Source: Deltaproteobacteria bacterium
Lineage (GTDB): Bacteria > Desulfobacterota > Syntrophia > Syntrophales > Smithellaceae
Length of the DNA: 33,742 nt
Assembly: GCA_022703375.1 (NCBI GenBank)
Contig: JAKLDS010000024.1
Coordinates: 1 to 33,742, forward strand
Reading direction: 5' to 3'
Shown piece after piece: positions 1 through 8,023 of the stretch. The notes under the pieces are model-generated. The model was given only the letters and a program-made list of their open reading frames with translations. It searched no databases and was not told where the DNA came from. The position numbers and the translations under genes are program-made. How positions within the stretch are numbered: position 1 is the stretch's first letter; every line of letters starts with the position of its first letter.

Positions 1-597
1 AAACCAACCAGCCATAAAGTTTTCGGCGAAGACATCGCCATTCTGGCCGGCGATGCGCTGCTGACGGAAGCATTCGTCCTTTTATCGCAAAATGAAAAAT
101 TGCGCCTGCCCGCCGAGAGGCGTCTGGCTGTCATTGCGGAAATAGCTCAGGCCGCGGGAATCGCCGGGATGGTGGGCGGCCAGGTTCTCGATGTGCTCGG
201 TGACAAAACTGCGGCCGACGAAACTACTGTTTATGAAACGCACCGGCGCAAGACGGCCGCTCTGATTATGGCTTCCGTAAAAAGCGGCGGCCTGATATCC
301 AACGCAAGCGAAGAGAGAATCCAGGCGCTGGCGGAATACGGCCTCCATGCCGGCATGGCTTTTCAGATTGCCGATGACATACTCAATGTGGAGGGCAGCC
401 GCGATTTGCTGGGCAAGGAAACGGGCAGTGACGCCCAACGGGGCAAAACCACCTATCCGGCGCTTTTGGGAATGGAGAAGGCCAAAGAAAAACTGGCGGA
501 TCATATTGCGGCGGCGCGGGCGAGTTTGCAGGGCTTTGACGAAAGAGCGCTGCCGCTGCGGGTAATTGCCCAATATATCATGGACAGACAATCATGA
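1..597 (+). CDS. ispA: Farnesyl/geranyl diphosphate synthase, 5'-truncated by window edge
   Basis: The open frame enters at base 1 and ends at TGA 595-597, leaving about 198 residues of a protein that is normally near 295. It belongs to the short-chain trans-prenyl diphosphate synthases, which condense IPP with DMAPP/GPP in the cytoplasm to make FPP. The first Asp-rich motif (DDxxD) lies upstream of the window. Visible family signatures are the KPTSHKVFGE stretch at the start, GDALL, the GG..D/E helix, and the second Asp-rich motif FQIADDILN followed by GKTTYP. An internal TTG at 100 is not the start, because conserved sequence continues upstream of it. It is followed almost directly by dxs, the usual ispA-dxs order, so it supplies the prenyl chain step of the same pathway. 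Identification is secure; only the N-terminus is missing. Confidence 0.95.
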   Translation, partial: KPTSHKVFGEDIAILAGDALLTEAFVLLSQNEKLRLPAERRLAVIAEIAQAAGIAGMVGGQVLDVLGDKTAADETTVYETHRRKTAALIMASVKSGGLISNASEERIQALAEYGLHAGMAFQIADDILNVEGSRDLLGKETGSDAQRGKTTYPALLGMEKAKEKLADHIAAARASLQGFDERALPLRVIAQYIMDRQS

Positions 598-635
598 AGG
601 AAACAAGCATGCTTGAAAAGGTACAAGAAAAATGA
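594..635 (+). CDS. 13-codon minicistron bridging ispA and dxs (possible coupling ORF)
   Basis: An ATG overlaps the ispA stop as ATGA at 594-597. It opens a 13-codon frame (MKETSMLEKVQEK) whose TGA at 633-635 overlaps the dxs ATG at 632 as a second ATGA. Both ends therefore show the stop/start overlap typical of translational coupling. No strong Shine-Dalgarno precedes it, and the dxs start itself has only a weak AAGG upstream, so ribosomes arriving from ispA could be handed over through this frame. It could also be chance, or a remnant of a longer gene. The encoded peptide has no recognisable family. Confidence 0.3.
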   Translation: MKETSMLEKVQEK

Positions 636-2530
636 AACCTGTTGAAACAGTAAATTACAGCGTACTGCCGAATGTCAGTTATCCTCATGATATTCGCAAG
701 CTTAATCTGGCGGAGCTCAACACACTGGCGCGCGAAATCCGCGAATTGATTATTAAGACTGTTGCCGCATCCGGCGGGCATCTGGCCTCTTCGCTGGGCA
801 CTGTCGAATTGACCGTGGCGCTGCATCATGTTTTCAACACGCCGCAGGATAAAATTGTCTGGGATGTCGGCCATCAGGCCTATGCTCACAAAATCCTGAC
901 CGGCCGCAAAGATAAAATGTATTCGCTGCGTCAAAAGGATGGTATCAGCGGTTTTCCCAAACGCGAAGAAAGCGAATATGACTCTTTCAACGTCGGTCAC
1001 AGCGGCACTTCCATCTCCGCCGCTTCGGGCTTTGCCGAAGCCAGCTTTCTCAAGAAAGAGAACAATAAAATAATTGCCGTTATCGGTGACGGCTCCATGA
1101 CCACGGGCATGGCTTTCGAAGGCTTGAACTGGGCGGGCGACCGCAAAAAAGATTTGATTATCGTGTTAAACGATAACGAAATGTCCATTTCGCCCAATGT
1201 CGGAGCGCTTTCTTCCTATTTGAACAGATTGATGACCGGACATACGGTAACCAAACTGAAAGCGGATCTGAAAAATTTTCTCAAAGGAATTCCCGGCATC
1301 GGCGATCAGATGATTCGTTTTTCGCAGCAGATTGAAGAATCGCTGAAAACATTCGTCGTGCCCGGTGCGCTCTTCGAAGAACTGGGCTTTACCTACGTCG
1401 GACCGCTCGACGGACACCGGCTCGACTATCTCGTTAATAATTTTAAAAATATCAAGAGCTTGCAGCAGCCGGTGCTGGTGCATGTTTTGACGAAAAAAGG
1501 CAAGGGCTATAATTTTGCCGAAGAAAAGCCCCTCAACTATCACGGCGTGTCGCCGTTTGACGTGGCAACAGGCCGGCCACTTGCTACTTCGGCGGCAATT
1601 CCTTCTTACACCGATATTTTCGGCACGACATTGCAAAAACTCGCGAGAGAAAATTCCCGCATCGTCGCCGTAACCGCGGCGATGTGCGAAGGCACCGGCC
1701 TGGAACAATTCAGCCGGGAATTCCCTCTGAGATTTTATGACGTGGGAATTGCCGAGCAGCATGCGGTAACTTTCTCCGCCGCGCTCGCCTGCGAAGGCTT
1801 TATTCCGGTTGTCGCCATTTATTCAACATTTTTACAGCGCGCTTATGATCAGGTTTTGCATGACGTCTGCCTGCAGAAACTGCCTGTCATCTTTGCTTTG
1901 GATCGCGGCGGTCTGGTCGGCGAAGACGGCGCGACCCATCAGGGAGTTTTCGACTATTCCTATTTGCGCTCCATTCCCCATATTATTGTGATGGCGCCCA
2001 AGGATGAAAACGAACTGCGGCATATGCTGAAAACAGCCGTCCGCTGCGGTTCTCCGGTTTCACTGCGTTATCCGCGCGGCAGGGGAATAGGCGTGGAGCC
2101 GGATGAAAAAATTGAAACACTGGCCATCGGCAAAGCGGAAATCGTGGCAGAAGGATCGGAGCTGGCGATTATCGCCGTCGGTTCGACTGTTTATCCGGCG
2201 CTGCGCGCGGCTCAAAAGATTGCCGCGGAGGGCCGTAGCATTCGCGTTATCAACGCCCGTTTCATCAAACCGCTGGATGAAGAACTTTTCAGCGAAACGG
2301 CAGGGCAATTTAAAAAAATTATCACTGTCGAAGAAAATGTATTGCAGGGCGGCTTCGGCAGCGCCGTGCTGGAGCTCTTCGCCGATAAAGGCATTAACGG
2401 CGTTCAGTTAAAGAGGCTGGGCATTCCGGATAAATTCATCGAACACGCAACGCAGGCGCAACTGCGGGAAAAATACGGTCTGGACGAAGATGGCATTTAC
2501 CGGACAGTCAAAGAAATGCTCGCTTCGTGA
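632..2530 (+). CDS. dxs: 1-deoxy-D-xylulose-5-phosphate synthase
   Basis: 632 residues, the normal length for Dxs. The thiamine-diphosphate enzyme condenses pyruvate with glyceraldehyde 3-phosphate to make DXP, the entry step of the MEP isoprenoid pathway, in the cytoplasm. Visible features in order are an N-terminal transketolase-like domain with GGHLASSLG and VWDVGHQAY, the ThDP/Mg motif GDGSMTTG at residues about 152-159, a central pyrimidine-binding domain with GIAEQHAV carrying the catalytic Glu, DRGGLVGEDGATHQG, and a C-terminal transketolase domain with INARFIKPLD. The ATG at 632 is chosen because it overlaps the upstream minicistron and the preceding frame is closed. It sits between ispA and tlyA on the same strand with very short gaps, so co-transcription is likely. 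Confidence 0.98.
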   Translation: MKPVETVNYSVLPNVSYPHDIRKLNLAELNTLAREIRELIIKTVAASGGHLASSLGTVELTVALHHVFNTPQDKIVWDVGHQAYAHKILTGRKDKMYSLRQKDGISGFPKREESEYDSFNVGHSGTSISAASGFAEASFLKKENNKIIAVIGDGSMTTGMAFEGLNWAGDRKKDLIIVLNDNEMSISPNVGALSSYLNRLMTGHTVTKLKADLKNFLKGIPGIGDQMIRFSQQIEESLKTFVVPGALFEELGFTYVGPLDGHRLDYLVNNFKNIKSLQQPVLVHVLTKKGKGYNFAEEKPLNYHGVSPFDVATGRPLATSAAIPSYTDIFGTTLQKLARENSRIVAVTAAMCEGTGLEQFSREFPLRFYDVGIAEQHAVTFSAALACEGFIPVVAIYSTFLQRAYDQVLHDVCLQKLPVIFALDRGGLVGEDGATHQGVFDYSYLRSIPHIIVMAPKDENELRHMLKTAVRCGSPVSLRYPRGRGIGVEPDEKIETLAIGKAEIVAEGSELAIIAVGSTVYPALRAAQKIAAEGRSIRVINARFIKPLDEELFSETAGQFKKIITVEENVLQGGFGSAVLELFADKGINGVQLKRLGIPDKFIEHATQAQLREKYGLDEDGIYRTVKEMLAS

Positions 2531-2546
2531 CTTTACGGCAAAGGCA

Positions 2547-3287
2547 ATGAACAAAAAAATCCGGCTGGATAATTTACTTGTGGAGCGCAACCTCGCCGCC
2601 AATGTGGAAAAAGCGCGCGCCCTGATTTTGGCGAGAAAGGTTAAAATAAACGATGCCTTCGCGGATAAAGCCGGCCTTCTGGTTGCGGCGGACGCGCCGC
2701 TGCAGATAATGGGCGGCGTTAATCCCTATGTCAGCCGCGGCGGTTTGAAGCTCAGGGGCGCACTGGATTATTTCCAGCTGGATGTCACCGGCCGGATCGC
2801 GCTGGATGTCGGCGCTTCCACCGGCGGTTTTACGGATTGCCTGCTGCAGGCGGGCGCCCAGCGCGTCATCGCCCTGGATGTCGCTTACGGCCAGCTCGCC
2901 TGGAAGCTGAGAGAAGACAAACGCGTCACGGTCATCGAAAGAACGAATATCCGTTACTACGACGGTGCCGGTTTCCCGGAAAAGCCTGACCTGACGGCAA
3001 TTGACGCATCCTTTATTTCGCTGAAAGTTGTCATCCCTCCTGTTTTGCAATTGCTGACGGAAAAAGCGCTGCTGCTGGCGCTGATTAAGCCACAGTTTGA
3101 AGCGCGCCGGGAGGAAATAGGCCCGGGCGGCATAGTGCGGGATGATGCGGTACACGGACGCATTGTTGAAGAAATGGCGGCATTCTGCCGCTCGTTGAAT
3201 TTGCAGGTCGAGGGAACCTGCCCGTCGCCGCTGCTGGGCCCCAAAGGCAATGCGGAATTTTTTATTTTAGCCGGGAAGGTTGATTAA
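2547..3287 (+). CDS. tlyA: TlyA-family rRNA (cytidine-2'-O) methyltransferase (hemolysin A family)
   Basis: 246 residues from the ATG at 2547. A longer in-frame extension to 2490 would run inside dxs and adds no family sequence, so 2547 is preferred; the AAAGG just upstream can serve as ribosome site. Residues about 4-60 form an S4 RNA-binding domain (IRLDNLLVERNLA..., KV.IND). Residues about 80-245 form an FtsJ-like Rossmann methyltransferase with the SAM motif LDVGASTGGFTDCLLQAGA and the KPQFEA stretch. Known TlyA proteins 2'-O-methylate cytidines in 16S and/or 23S rRNA; the old haemolysin label is historical. It abuts ispH with no gap (stop 3285-3287, next ATG 3288). A tlyA gene between dxs and downstream isoprenoid genes is a common arrangement. 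Confidence 0.92.
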   Translation: MNKKIRLDNLLVERNLAANVEKARALILARKVKINDAFADKAGLLVAADAPLQIMGGVNPYVSRGGLKLRGALDYFQLDVTGRIALDVGASTGGFTDCLLQAGAQRVIALDVAYGQLAWKLREDKRVTVIERTNIRYYDGAGFPEKPDLTAIDASFISLKVVIPPVLQLLTEKALLLALIKPQFEARREEIGPGGIVRDDAVHGRIVEEMAAFCRSLNLQVEGTCPSPLLGPKGNAEFFILAGKVD

Positions 3288-5015
3288 ATGGAAATAAAAC
3301 TGGCCAGGGCCGCCGGATTCTGCATGGGCGTGAAACGAGCCGTAGATATCGTGCTGGAAATAGCGCAGCGCGAAGAAGGCCGCCGCATTTACACCTATGG
3401 CCCGTTGATTCATAATCCGCAGACCATTGAGTTATTGAAAAGACGCGGCATCATCCCCGTGAAAAGCATCGCGGAAATCGAAGATAAACAAAACGCCATC
3501 TTGATTATCCGTGCGCACGGCATTGCTCCTCAGGAAAGAAAAGCAATCAAGGAAAGCGGCATTGAAATTGTTGATGCCACCTGCCCCAAGGTCGGTTATG
3601 TCCAGGCCATTATCAAAAAACACGCCGCGCTTGATTATGCAGTGCTGATTGTCGGCGATAAGGAGCATCCGGAAGTGGACGGCCTGCTTGGCTACGCGGG
3701 GAATCGCGGCTACGTCGTGGCGACGGCAGCCGAGCTGGAAAAATTGCCGCACTTCGATAAAGTCTGCGTTGTCGCCCAGACGACGCAAAATCTGAAAGAT
3801 TATCAGGAAATTGTCGGCAGAATAAAAGAGCTCTGTCCCGACACGGTTATTTTCAACACGATTTGTTCCTCTACGGAACAGCGGCAGAAGGAAATCCTGG
3901 CAATGGCCGGCAAGATGGATGCGATATTCATTGTGGGCGGAAAAAATTCGGCCAATACCAAACGTCTGGCTGATCTTGCCCGGAAGCAAAACACTCCGGC
4001 ATTTCACATCGAAACCGCCGAGGAACTCGCCGCTATTAATTTTAACGGTTTAAACCGCATCGGTGTTTCCGCGGGAGCATCCACGCCCAACTGGATTATT
4101 GACAGCGTCATGGATGGAATTGCCACCTGCCAGCGGCGCCAGAAAAAAATAACCGGCCGCCTGTTTGATCTGTGGGTGCTTTCCGTCAAAAGCGATATCT
4201 ATTCAGCGGTGGGCGCCGGTTGCCTTTGCCTGATGGCCATGATTCTGCAGAACATTCCCGTAAGTTTTTCTCATATCGCCATTGCCTCATTTTTTGTTTA
4301 CACCATGCATATTTTAAACAGGCTGATTAGCCGCCGCCCGGTGGGCTTTACCGGTTCTTTCCGGGAAGAAACCTATGCCAAACATGAGAAAGCATATCTT
4401 CATGCCGCCGCTGTCTGCATAATATCAGCCCTGCTGCTGGCGCTTTATGTCGGCTTCATAAATTTTTTCTTTCTCCTGGTGATTTCTTTTACCGGCGCAA
4501 TTTATAATATGAAAATAATGCCGGCCAGCTGGCGGGTGCAAAGCCTCAAAGACCTGCCCGGTTCGAAAAACATTTTCATGGCCGTTGCCTGGGGCACGGT
4601 AGCGGCTGTTCTGCCGGCGGTAAAAGCCGATTTTTCTTTTAATATTAATCTTTTTGTCGCTTTTATTTTTACTTTCGGCATTGTCTTTATCCGTTCGGCC
4701 ATGTCCGATATTCTGGAAATTCAAAGCGACAAACTGCTCGGCCGGGAGACAATTCCGGTATTAATCGGCAAAAACAACACCCTCATCGTCCTGATGGTTA
4801 TATCATTCATATTATTGTTTATTTTATTTTTTTCTCACTTTGTCGGCAGTGTACCCGCGCTGGGCGTTTACCTCTCGGTGTGCATATTATATCTATGGAT
4901 TTGTTTCCAGCTTTATGATAGAAAATCCGGACTTTCCGGGGCGGTGATGGAAGGCATCCTGGAAACCAGCTATATTATTGCTGGTTTTTGTGTTTTGCTC
5001 TGGTTGGTTATGTAA
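3288..5015 (+). CDS. ispH: Fusion: HMBPP reductase (IspH) + UbiA-family membrane prenyltransferase
   Basis: 575 residues in one uninterrupted frame. Residues 1-283 are a complete IspH, which reduces HMBPP to IPP/DMAPP at the end of the MEP pathway. The three cluster cysteines are visible: C12 in GFCMGVKRAV, C99 in DATCPKVG and C193 in NTICSSTEQRQ. The active-site loop KEHPEV (E129) and the C-terminal SAGASTPNW are also present. Residues about 295-575 are a polytopic UbiA-type domain with about eight hydrophobic segments. The second Asp-rich region is recognisable at 472-492 (SDILEIQSDKLLGRETIP), and YNMKIMP...LKDLPGSKN matches the inter-helix loop. The first Asp motif (NDxxDxxxD) is degenerate: N344 is followed by RLISRR with no Asp. 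Acceptor and activity of the second half are unknown. The join may channel new prenyl diphosphate to a membrane enzyme; that is inference. Confidence 0.93.
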   Translation: MEIKLARAAGFCMGVKRAVDIVLEIAQREEGRRIYTYGPLIHNPQTIELLKRRGIIPVKSIAEIEDKQNAILIIRAHGIAPQERKAIKESGIEIVDATCPKVGYVQAIIKKHAALDYAVLIVGDKEHPEVDGLLGYAGNRGYVVATAAELEKLPHFDKVCVVAQTTQNLKDYQEIVGRIKELCPDTVIFNTICSSTEQRQKEILAMAGKMDAIFIVGGKNSANTKRLADLARKQNTPAFHIETAEELAAINFNGLNRIGVSAGASTPNWIIDSVMDGIATCQRRQKKITGRLFDLWVLSVKSDIYSAVGAGCLCLMAMILQNIPVSFSHIAIASFFVYTMHILNRLISRRPVGFTGSFREETYAKHEKAYLHAAAVCIISALLLALYVGFINFFFLLVISFTGAIYNMKIMPASWRVQSLKDLPGSKNIFMAVAWGTVAAVLPAVKADFSFNINLFVAFIFTFGIVFIRSAMSDILEIQSDKLLGRETIPVLIGKNNTLIVLMVISFILLFILFFSHFVGSVPALGVYLSVCILYLWICFQLYDRKSGLSGAVMEGILETSYIIAGFCVLLWLVM

Positions 5016-5023
5016 AAAGGTTA

Positions 5024-5042
5024 TCCTTAATTTAAGTAAGGA
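5024..5042 (+). promoter_or_regulatory. Possible ribosome-site hairpin before the lipoprotein gene
   Basis: TCCTTA at 5024-5029 can pair with TAAGGA at 5037-5042 across a 7-base loop. The right arm overlaps the AGGAGG Shine-Dalgarno (5039-5044) of the gene starting at 5054. A six-pair A/U-rich stem is weak, so this is only a candidate for modulating translation initiation. Confidence 0.25.
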
Positions 5043-5053
5043 GGATTGATTTT

Positions 5054-5644
5054 ATGATGGCTAAATTAACAGCAAAATGCATATTGATTATAATTATTGC
5101 GTTTTTGGTCGGCTGCGGCGGGCTGCGTTTTTCTCAGGTGTCGCCCGAAGCAAAGGATTTCCATCCCAAGCGAATAGCCGTTTTTCCCGCCGATGTCGGC
5201 AGCTACGAAGAAGCACGCGGGATTGTGGAAAAAGTGGTGGCCGGAGTTATTGCGGAAAAGAAATGGTTTGCGGACATAATGGACGTGGAAAGCCTAAACC
5301 GTCAGCTTGCCGCCAATGAAGAGTTGCGCAAAGCGATGGAAACTTATCTGTCCAAATTAAAAACAGTTAATTTTTCCGATGACGTACTGAGCAAAAAAAT
5401 CGGCCAGTTGGCTAAGGTGGACGCTTTTCTTCTGATTGGCGTTGACTACTGGAATTATGCAGTGGAAAACGACAGAAAAGTCGGCAAGGCCGGCCTCAGT
5501 TTCAAATTCATCGAAGCGGCTTCGGGCAAGATAATGTGGAAAGCCGGTCATCAAAGAGCGGATAGTTACCGGCTGATTAAACCCGATCTGCCGGATGTGG
5601 CCAAAGATGTTGTCAAGGAAATGATTGAAGAAATGCCTCATTAA
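5054..5644 (+). CDS. Putative outer-membrane/periplasmic lipoprotein, function unknown
   Basis: 196 residues. The start at 5054 has AGGAGG nine bases upstream; an adjacent ATG at 5057 is less well spaced. The N-terminus (MAKLTAKC then a hydrophobic run) ends in a lipobox-like LVGC, so the mature protein is probably lipid-anchored at the first Cys and faces the periplasm. The rest is soluble, with KRIAVFPAD, an alpha/beta pattern, and KVDAFLLIGVDYW near residue 120-130, which resembles lipoproteins of the GNA1162/DUF799 or CsgG-like type that carry an NTP-hydrolase-like fold. I cannot assign a family firmly. It sits 38 bases after the ispH fusion and 32 before the NifU-like gene, so it may share their transcript, but no functional link is evident. 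Confidence 0.75.
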   Translation: MMAKLTAKCILIIIIAFLVGCGGLRFSQVSPEAKDFHPKRIAVFPADVGSYEEARGIVEKVVAGVIAEKKWFADIMDVESLNRQLAANEELRKAMETYLSKLKTVNFSDDVLSKKIGQLAKVDAFLLIGVDYWNYAVENDRKVGKAGLSFKFIEAASGKIMWKAGHQRADSYRLIKPDLPDVAKDVVKEMIEEMPH

Positions 5645-5676
5645 TCGGGCATTGACCGGAAAAGAAGGAGAAACAA

Positions 5677-5898
5677 ATGAAAGAAAAAGTACAGAAAGCA
5701 ATTGATTTAATCCGTCCCGGTCTGCAGGCGGACGGAGGCGATGTGGAACTGATTGACGTCAGCGCCGACGGCATAGTCAAGGTCAGGCTGACAGGCGCCT
5801 GTCATGGTTGTCCCATGTCGCAGATGACTTTAAAAATGGGCATCGAAAAAATAATTAAAAAAGAGGTGCCGGAAATAAAAGAAGTCATTGCGGCATGA
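5677..5898 (+). CDS. NifU-like Fe-S cluster scaffold (C-terminal NifU domain only)
   Basis: 73 residues starting after a strong AGAAGGAG ribosome site. The whole protein is one NifU C-terminal domain: IRPGLQADGGDVELIDV, then GACHGCPMSQMTLK with the CxxC (C42, C45) that binds a transient [4Fe-4S] cluster, ending in an Ile/Val-rich tail (VPEIKEVI). Such stand-alone Nfu proteins act as carriers delivering clusters to apoproteins in the cytosol. It is 39 bases upstream of a 2[4Fe-4S] ferredoxin gene and three genes after the Fe-S enzyme IspH, so a supply role for local Fe-S proteins is plausible but not shown. Confidence 0.93.
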   Translation: MKEKVQKAIDLIRPGLQADGGDVELIDVSADGIVKVRLTGACHGCPMSQMTLKMGIEKIIKKEVPEIKEVIAA

Positions 5899-5919
5899 AT
5901 CAATAATATAAAATTTTAA

Positions 5920-6117
<198 letters not shown>

Positions 6118-6140
6118 AATTCTTATTACCGGAATAAACA

Positions 6141-6176
6141 GCGGATAAATCCGCCGGCCCGGATGGATTTATCCGC
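6141..6176 (+). terminator. Hairpin terminator closing the isp/ferredoxin unit
   Basis: A perfect 12-bp inverted repeat (GCGGATAAATCC 6141-6152, GGATTTATCCGC 6165-6176) with a 12-base GC-rich loop, followed by AGCTTTTATC. The T tract is short and interrupted, so termination may be partial or aided by Rho. It sits just after the ferredoxin stop and before the gap leading to tmk. Confidence 0.7.
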
Positions 6177-6301
6177 AGCTTTTATCAACTGTTTACTAAC
6201 CGTCCATTCAACAACACCGATATTATCGTCGAATAATCCGGAGGAGATAACGCTTCCGGAAAAATGTCATGGCCAGCAACCGGACGCCGGAGGTTTCGTA
6301 A

Positions 6302-6949
6302 ATGAACCAATTAATCACATTCGAGGGTATTGAGGGCTGCGGCAAAACAACCCAGTTGAAAATTGCGTCAGCACATTTAAGCTCCTCCCATGTACCGCAC
6401 ATTGTAACACAAGAGCCGACCGGAACCGCCATCGGCAAAAAAATCGGCGCGATTCTTTTTAATCGCGACAGTTTTCACCTGAGCGCCGTTGCGGAACTGC
6501 TGCTTTTCGGCGCGGCACGGGCGCAGCATGTGCAGGAAATCATTCTGCCGGCGCTGCAACAGAACAAAGTCGTTCTTTGCGATCGTTTTTCCGACGCCAC
6601 CTATGCATACCAGGGCGCCGCCCGCGGCCTCGATTTTAATTTCATCAAAACAATCAACGATTACGCGGCACAGCAGTTAAAGCCCGGCCTGACTTTGCTG
6701 TTCGATTTGCCGGTGGAAATTTCCCTGCGACGCGCCCTCGAAAGGAACAATTTGCTGCAGAATTCTGCTGATTCCGACAGATTTGAAAGAGAGGCTCTTG
6801 ATTTTCACAACAGGGTGCGCTCCGGGTACTTGCAGCTTGCGCAAAGCGAGCCGGAACGTTTTGTCGTTATTGACGCCGCCCGCAGCATTGAAGCAATCAG
6901 GGAAGATACAATTTCCCGCATTATGAAATTCATCGGCTGTCAGAAATAA
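6302..6949 (+). CDS. tmk: Thymidylate kinase (dTMP kinase)
   Basis: 215 residues, the normal length. It phosphorylates dTMP to dTDP in the cytoplasm for DNA synthesis. The P-loop GIEGCGKTTQ is at residues 9-18, the DR motif with substrate loop is DRFSDATYAYQGAARG, and the LID-region Arg-rich stretch is ISLRRALER. The start at 6302 follows GGAGG spaced seven bases away. A 180-base gap containing the upstream terminator precedes it, so this is probably the first gene of a tmk-holB-ricT-metG unit, an order common in bacteria. Confidence 0.96.
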   Translation: MNQLITFEGIEGCGKTTQLKIASAHLSSSHVPHIVTQEPTGTAIGKKIGAILFNRDSFHLSAVAELLLFGAARAQHVQEIILPALQQNKVVLCDRFSDATYAYQGAARGLDFNFIKTINDYAAQQLKPGLTLLFDLPVEISLRRALERNNLLQNSADSDRFEREALDFHNRVRSGYLQLAQSEPERFVVIDAARSIEAIREDTISRIMKFIGCQK

Positions 6950-7000
6950 TTATTGCAACGGCATTATCGGACATTATTTTTTTCATTACGGACAGAGGCT

Positions 7001-7981
7001 ATGTCTTACAGCGATATTTACGGCCACGAAAAGCAGATTGAGATTTTAAAAAGAGCGCAAATCCAGGAGCGCGTGGGGCACGCTTATCTCTTCAACGGCG
7101 CGCCGGGAATCGGCAAAAGAACGCTGGCGCTGGAATTTGCGCGCGCCCTGAACTGTACCGCATTTGACGAGCAAAATGATGCCTGCGGCCGGTGCCTTTC
7201 CTGCCGGAAAATCGAGCATCATAATCATCCCGATATCGCCCAGATTGCGGCGGACGGCCAGTTTATCCGCATCAACGCCGTCCGGGAAATCCAGGAGCAA
7301 ATGCGCTTCCGGCCGCTGGAAGCAACCCGCAGGGTTTTTATTATTGATGATGCCGACAGGATGAATGAACAGGCGGCCAATGCTCTTTTAAAAACGCTGG
7401 AAGAGCCTACCGTTCATAATCTGCTGATTTTAATCACGGCAAGGCCCCACACCTTGCCCCGGACGATTCTTTCGCGCTGCCGGCAAATGCGCTTCCAGCC
7501 GCTGACCACGGCGGATGTAGTCCGGTATCTCAGAGATAAACTGAACATGGAAGAAAAGCAGGCCGTGCTGCTCGCGGGAATATCAGGCGGTTCCCCGGGA
7601 CTCGCGCTGGAACAAAACAAGGATGAAACCATCGCCGGCCGGCAGGAAATATTGAACATGCTTGGCGCGACCCGCAGCAAAAATCCCCTGAGCCTGCTTT
7701 CGTTTGCTTCTTTTTTCGGCCGGGATAAAAAGGAAATCAAGCTTTCGCTTTCCATCATTAAAACGGTTTTTCGCGATGCGATGGTTTTTAAGGAAACGGG
7801 GCGACAGGCAATGCTGATTAATCAGGACAACATGCCTCTGATCGAATCGCTGTCCTCGCGTTTATCGGGCGAACAGCTTATCCGCAATATCGCTCTTACC
7901 GAAAACGCCGCGGAGACAATTGATTTGAATGTGAACAAATCGTTGACATTAGAGGTAATGGCATTTAAACTGAGTCTGTAA
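7001..7981 (+). CDS. holB: DNA polymerase III delta' subunit
   Basis: 326 residues from the ATG at 7001 (MSYSDIYGHEKQ). The frame is open back to 6953, but those extra residues lack family sequence and the ATG at 7001 has AGAGG upstream. It is the clamp-loader subunit of the replicative polymerase: Walker A-like GAPGIGKRT, a zinc module CGRCLSCRKIEHHNHPD, the DDADRMNEQAANALLKTLEEP block, and the SRC motif in LSRCRQ. Retention of GK suggests that ATP binding may be possible, although delta' often acts only as a stator. It sits 51 bases after tmk. Confidence 0.93.
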   Translation: MSYSDIYGHEKQIEILKRAQIQERVGHAYLFNGAPGIGKRTLALEFARALNCTAFDEQNDACGRCLSCRKIEHHNHPDIAQIAADGQFIRINAVREIQEQMRFRPLEATRRVFIIDDADRMNEQAANALLKTLEEPTVHNLLILITARPHTLPRTILSRCRQMRFQPLTTADVVRYLRDKLNMEEKQAVLLAGISGGSPGLALEQNKDETIAGRQEILNMLGATRSKNPLSLLSFASFFGRDKKEIKLSLSIIKTVFRDAMVFKETGRQAMLINQDNMPLIESLSSRLSGEQLIRNIALTENAAETIDLNVNKSLTLEVMAFKLSL

Positions 7982-8023
7982 ATAATCAGCAATCAGCATA
8001 ATCGTAAAAACAGAGGTGAATTT

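Noticed and set aside
578-2602. Minus-strand frames across dxs and tlyA
   Set aside because: They are antisense shadows of strongly coding + strand genes with no family sequence of their own.
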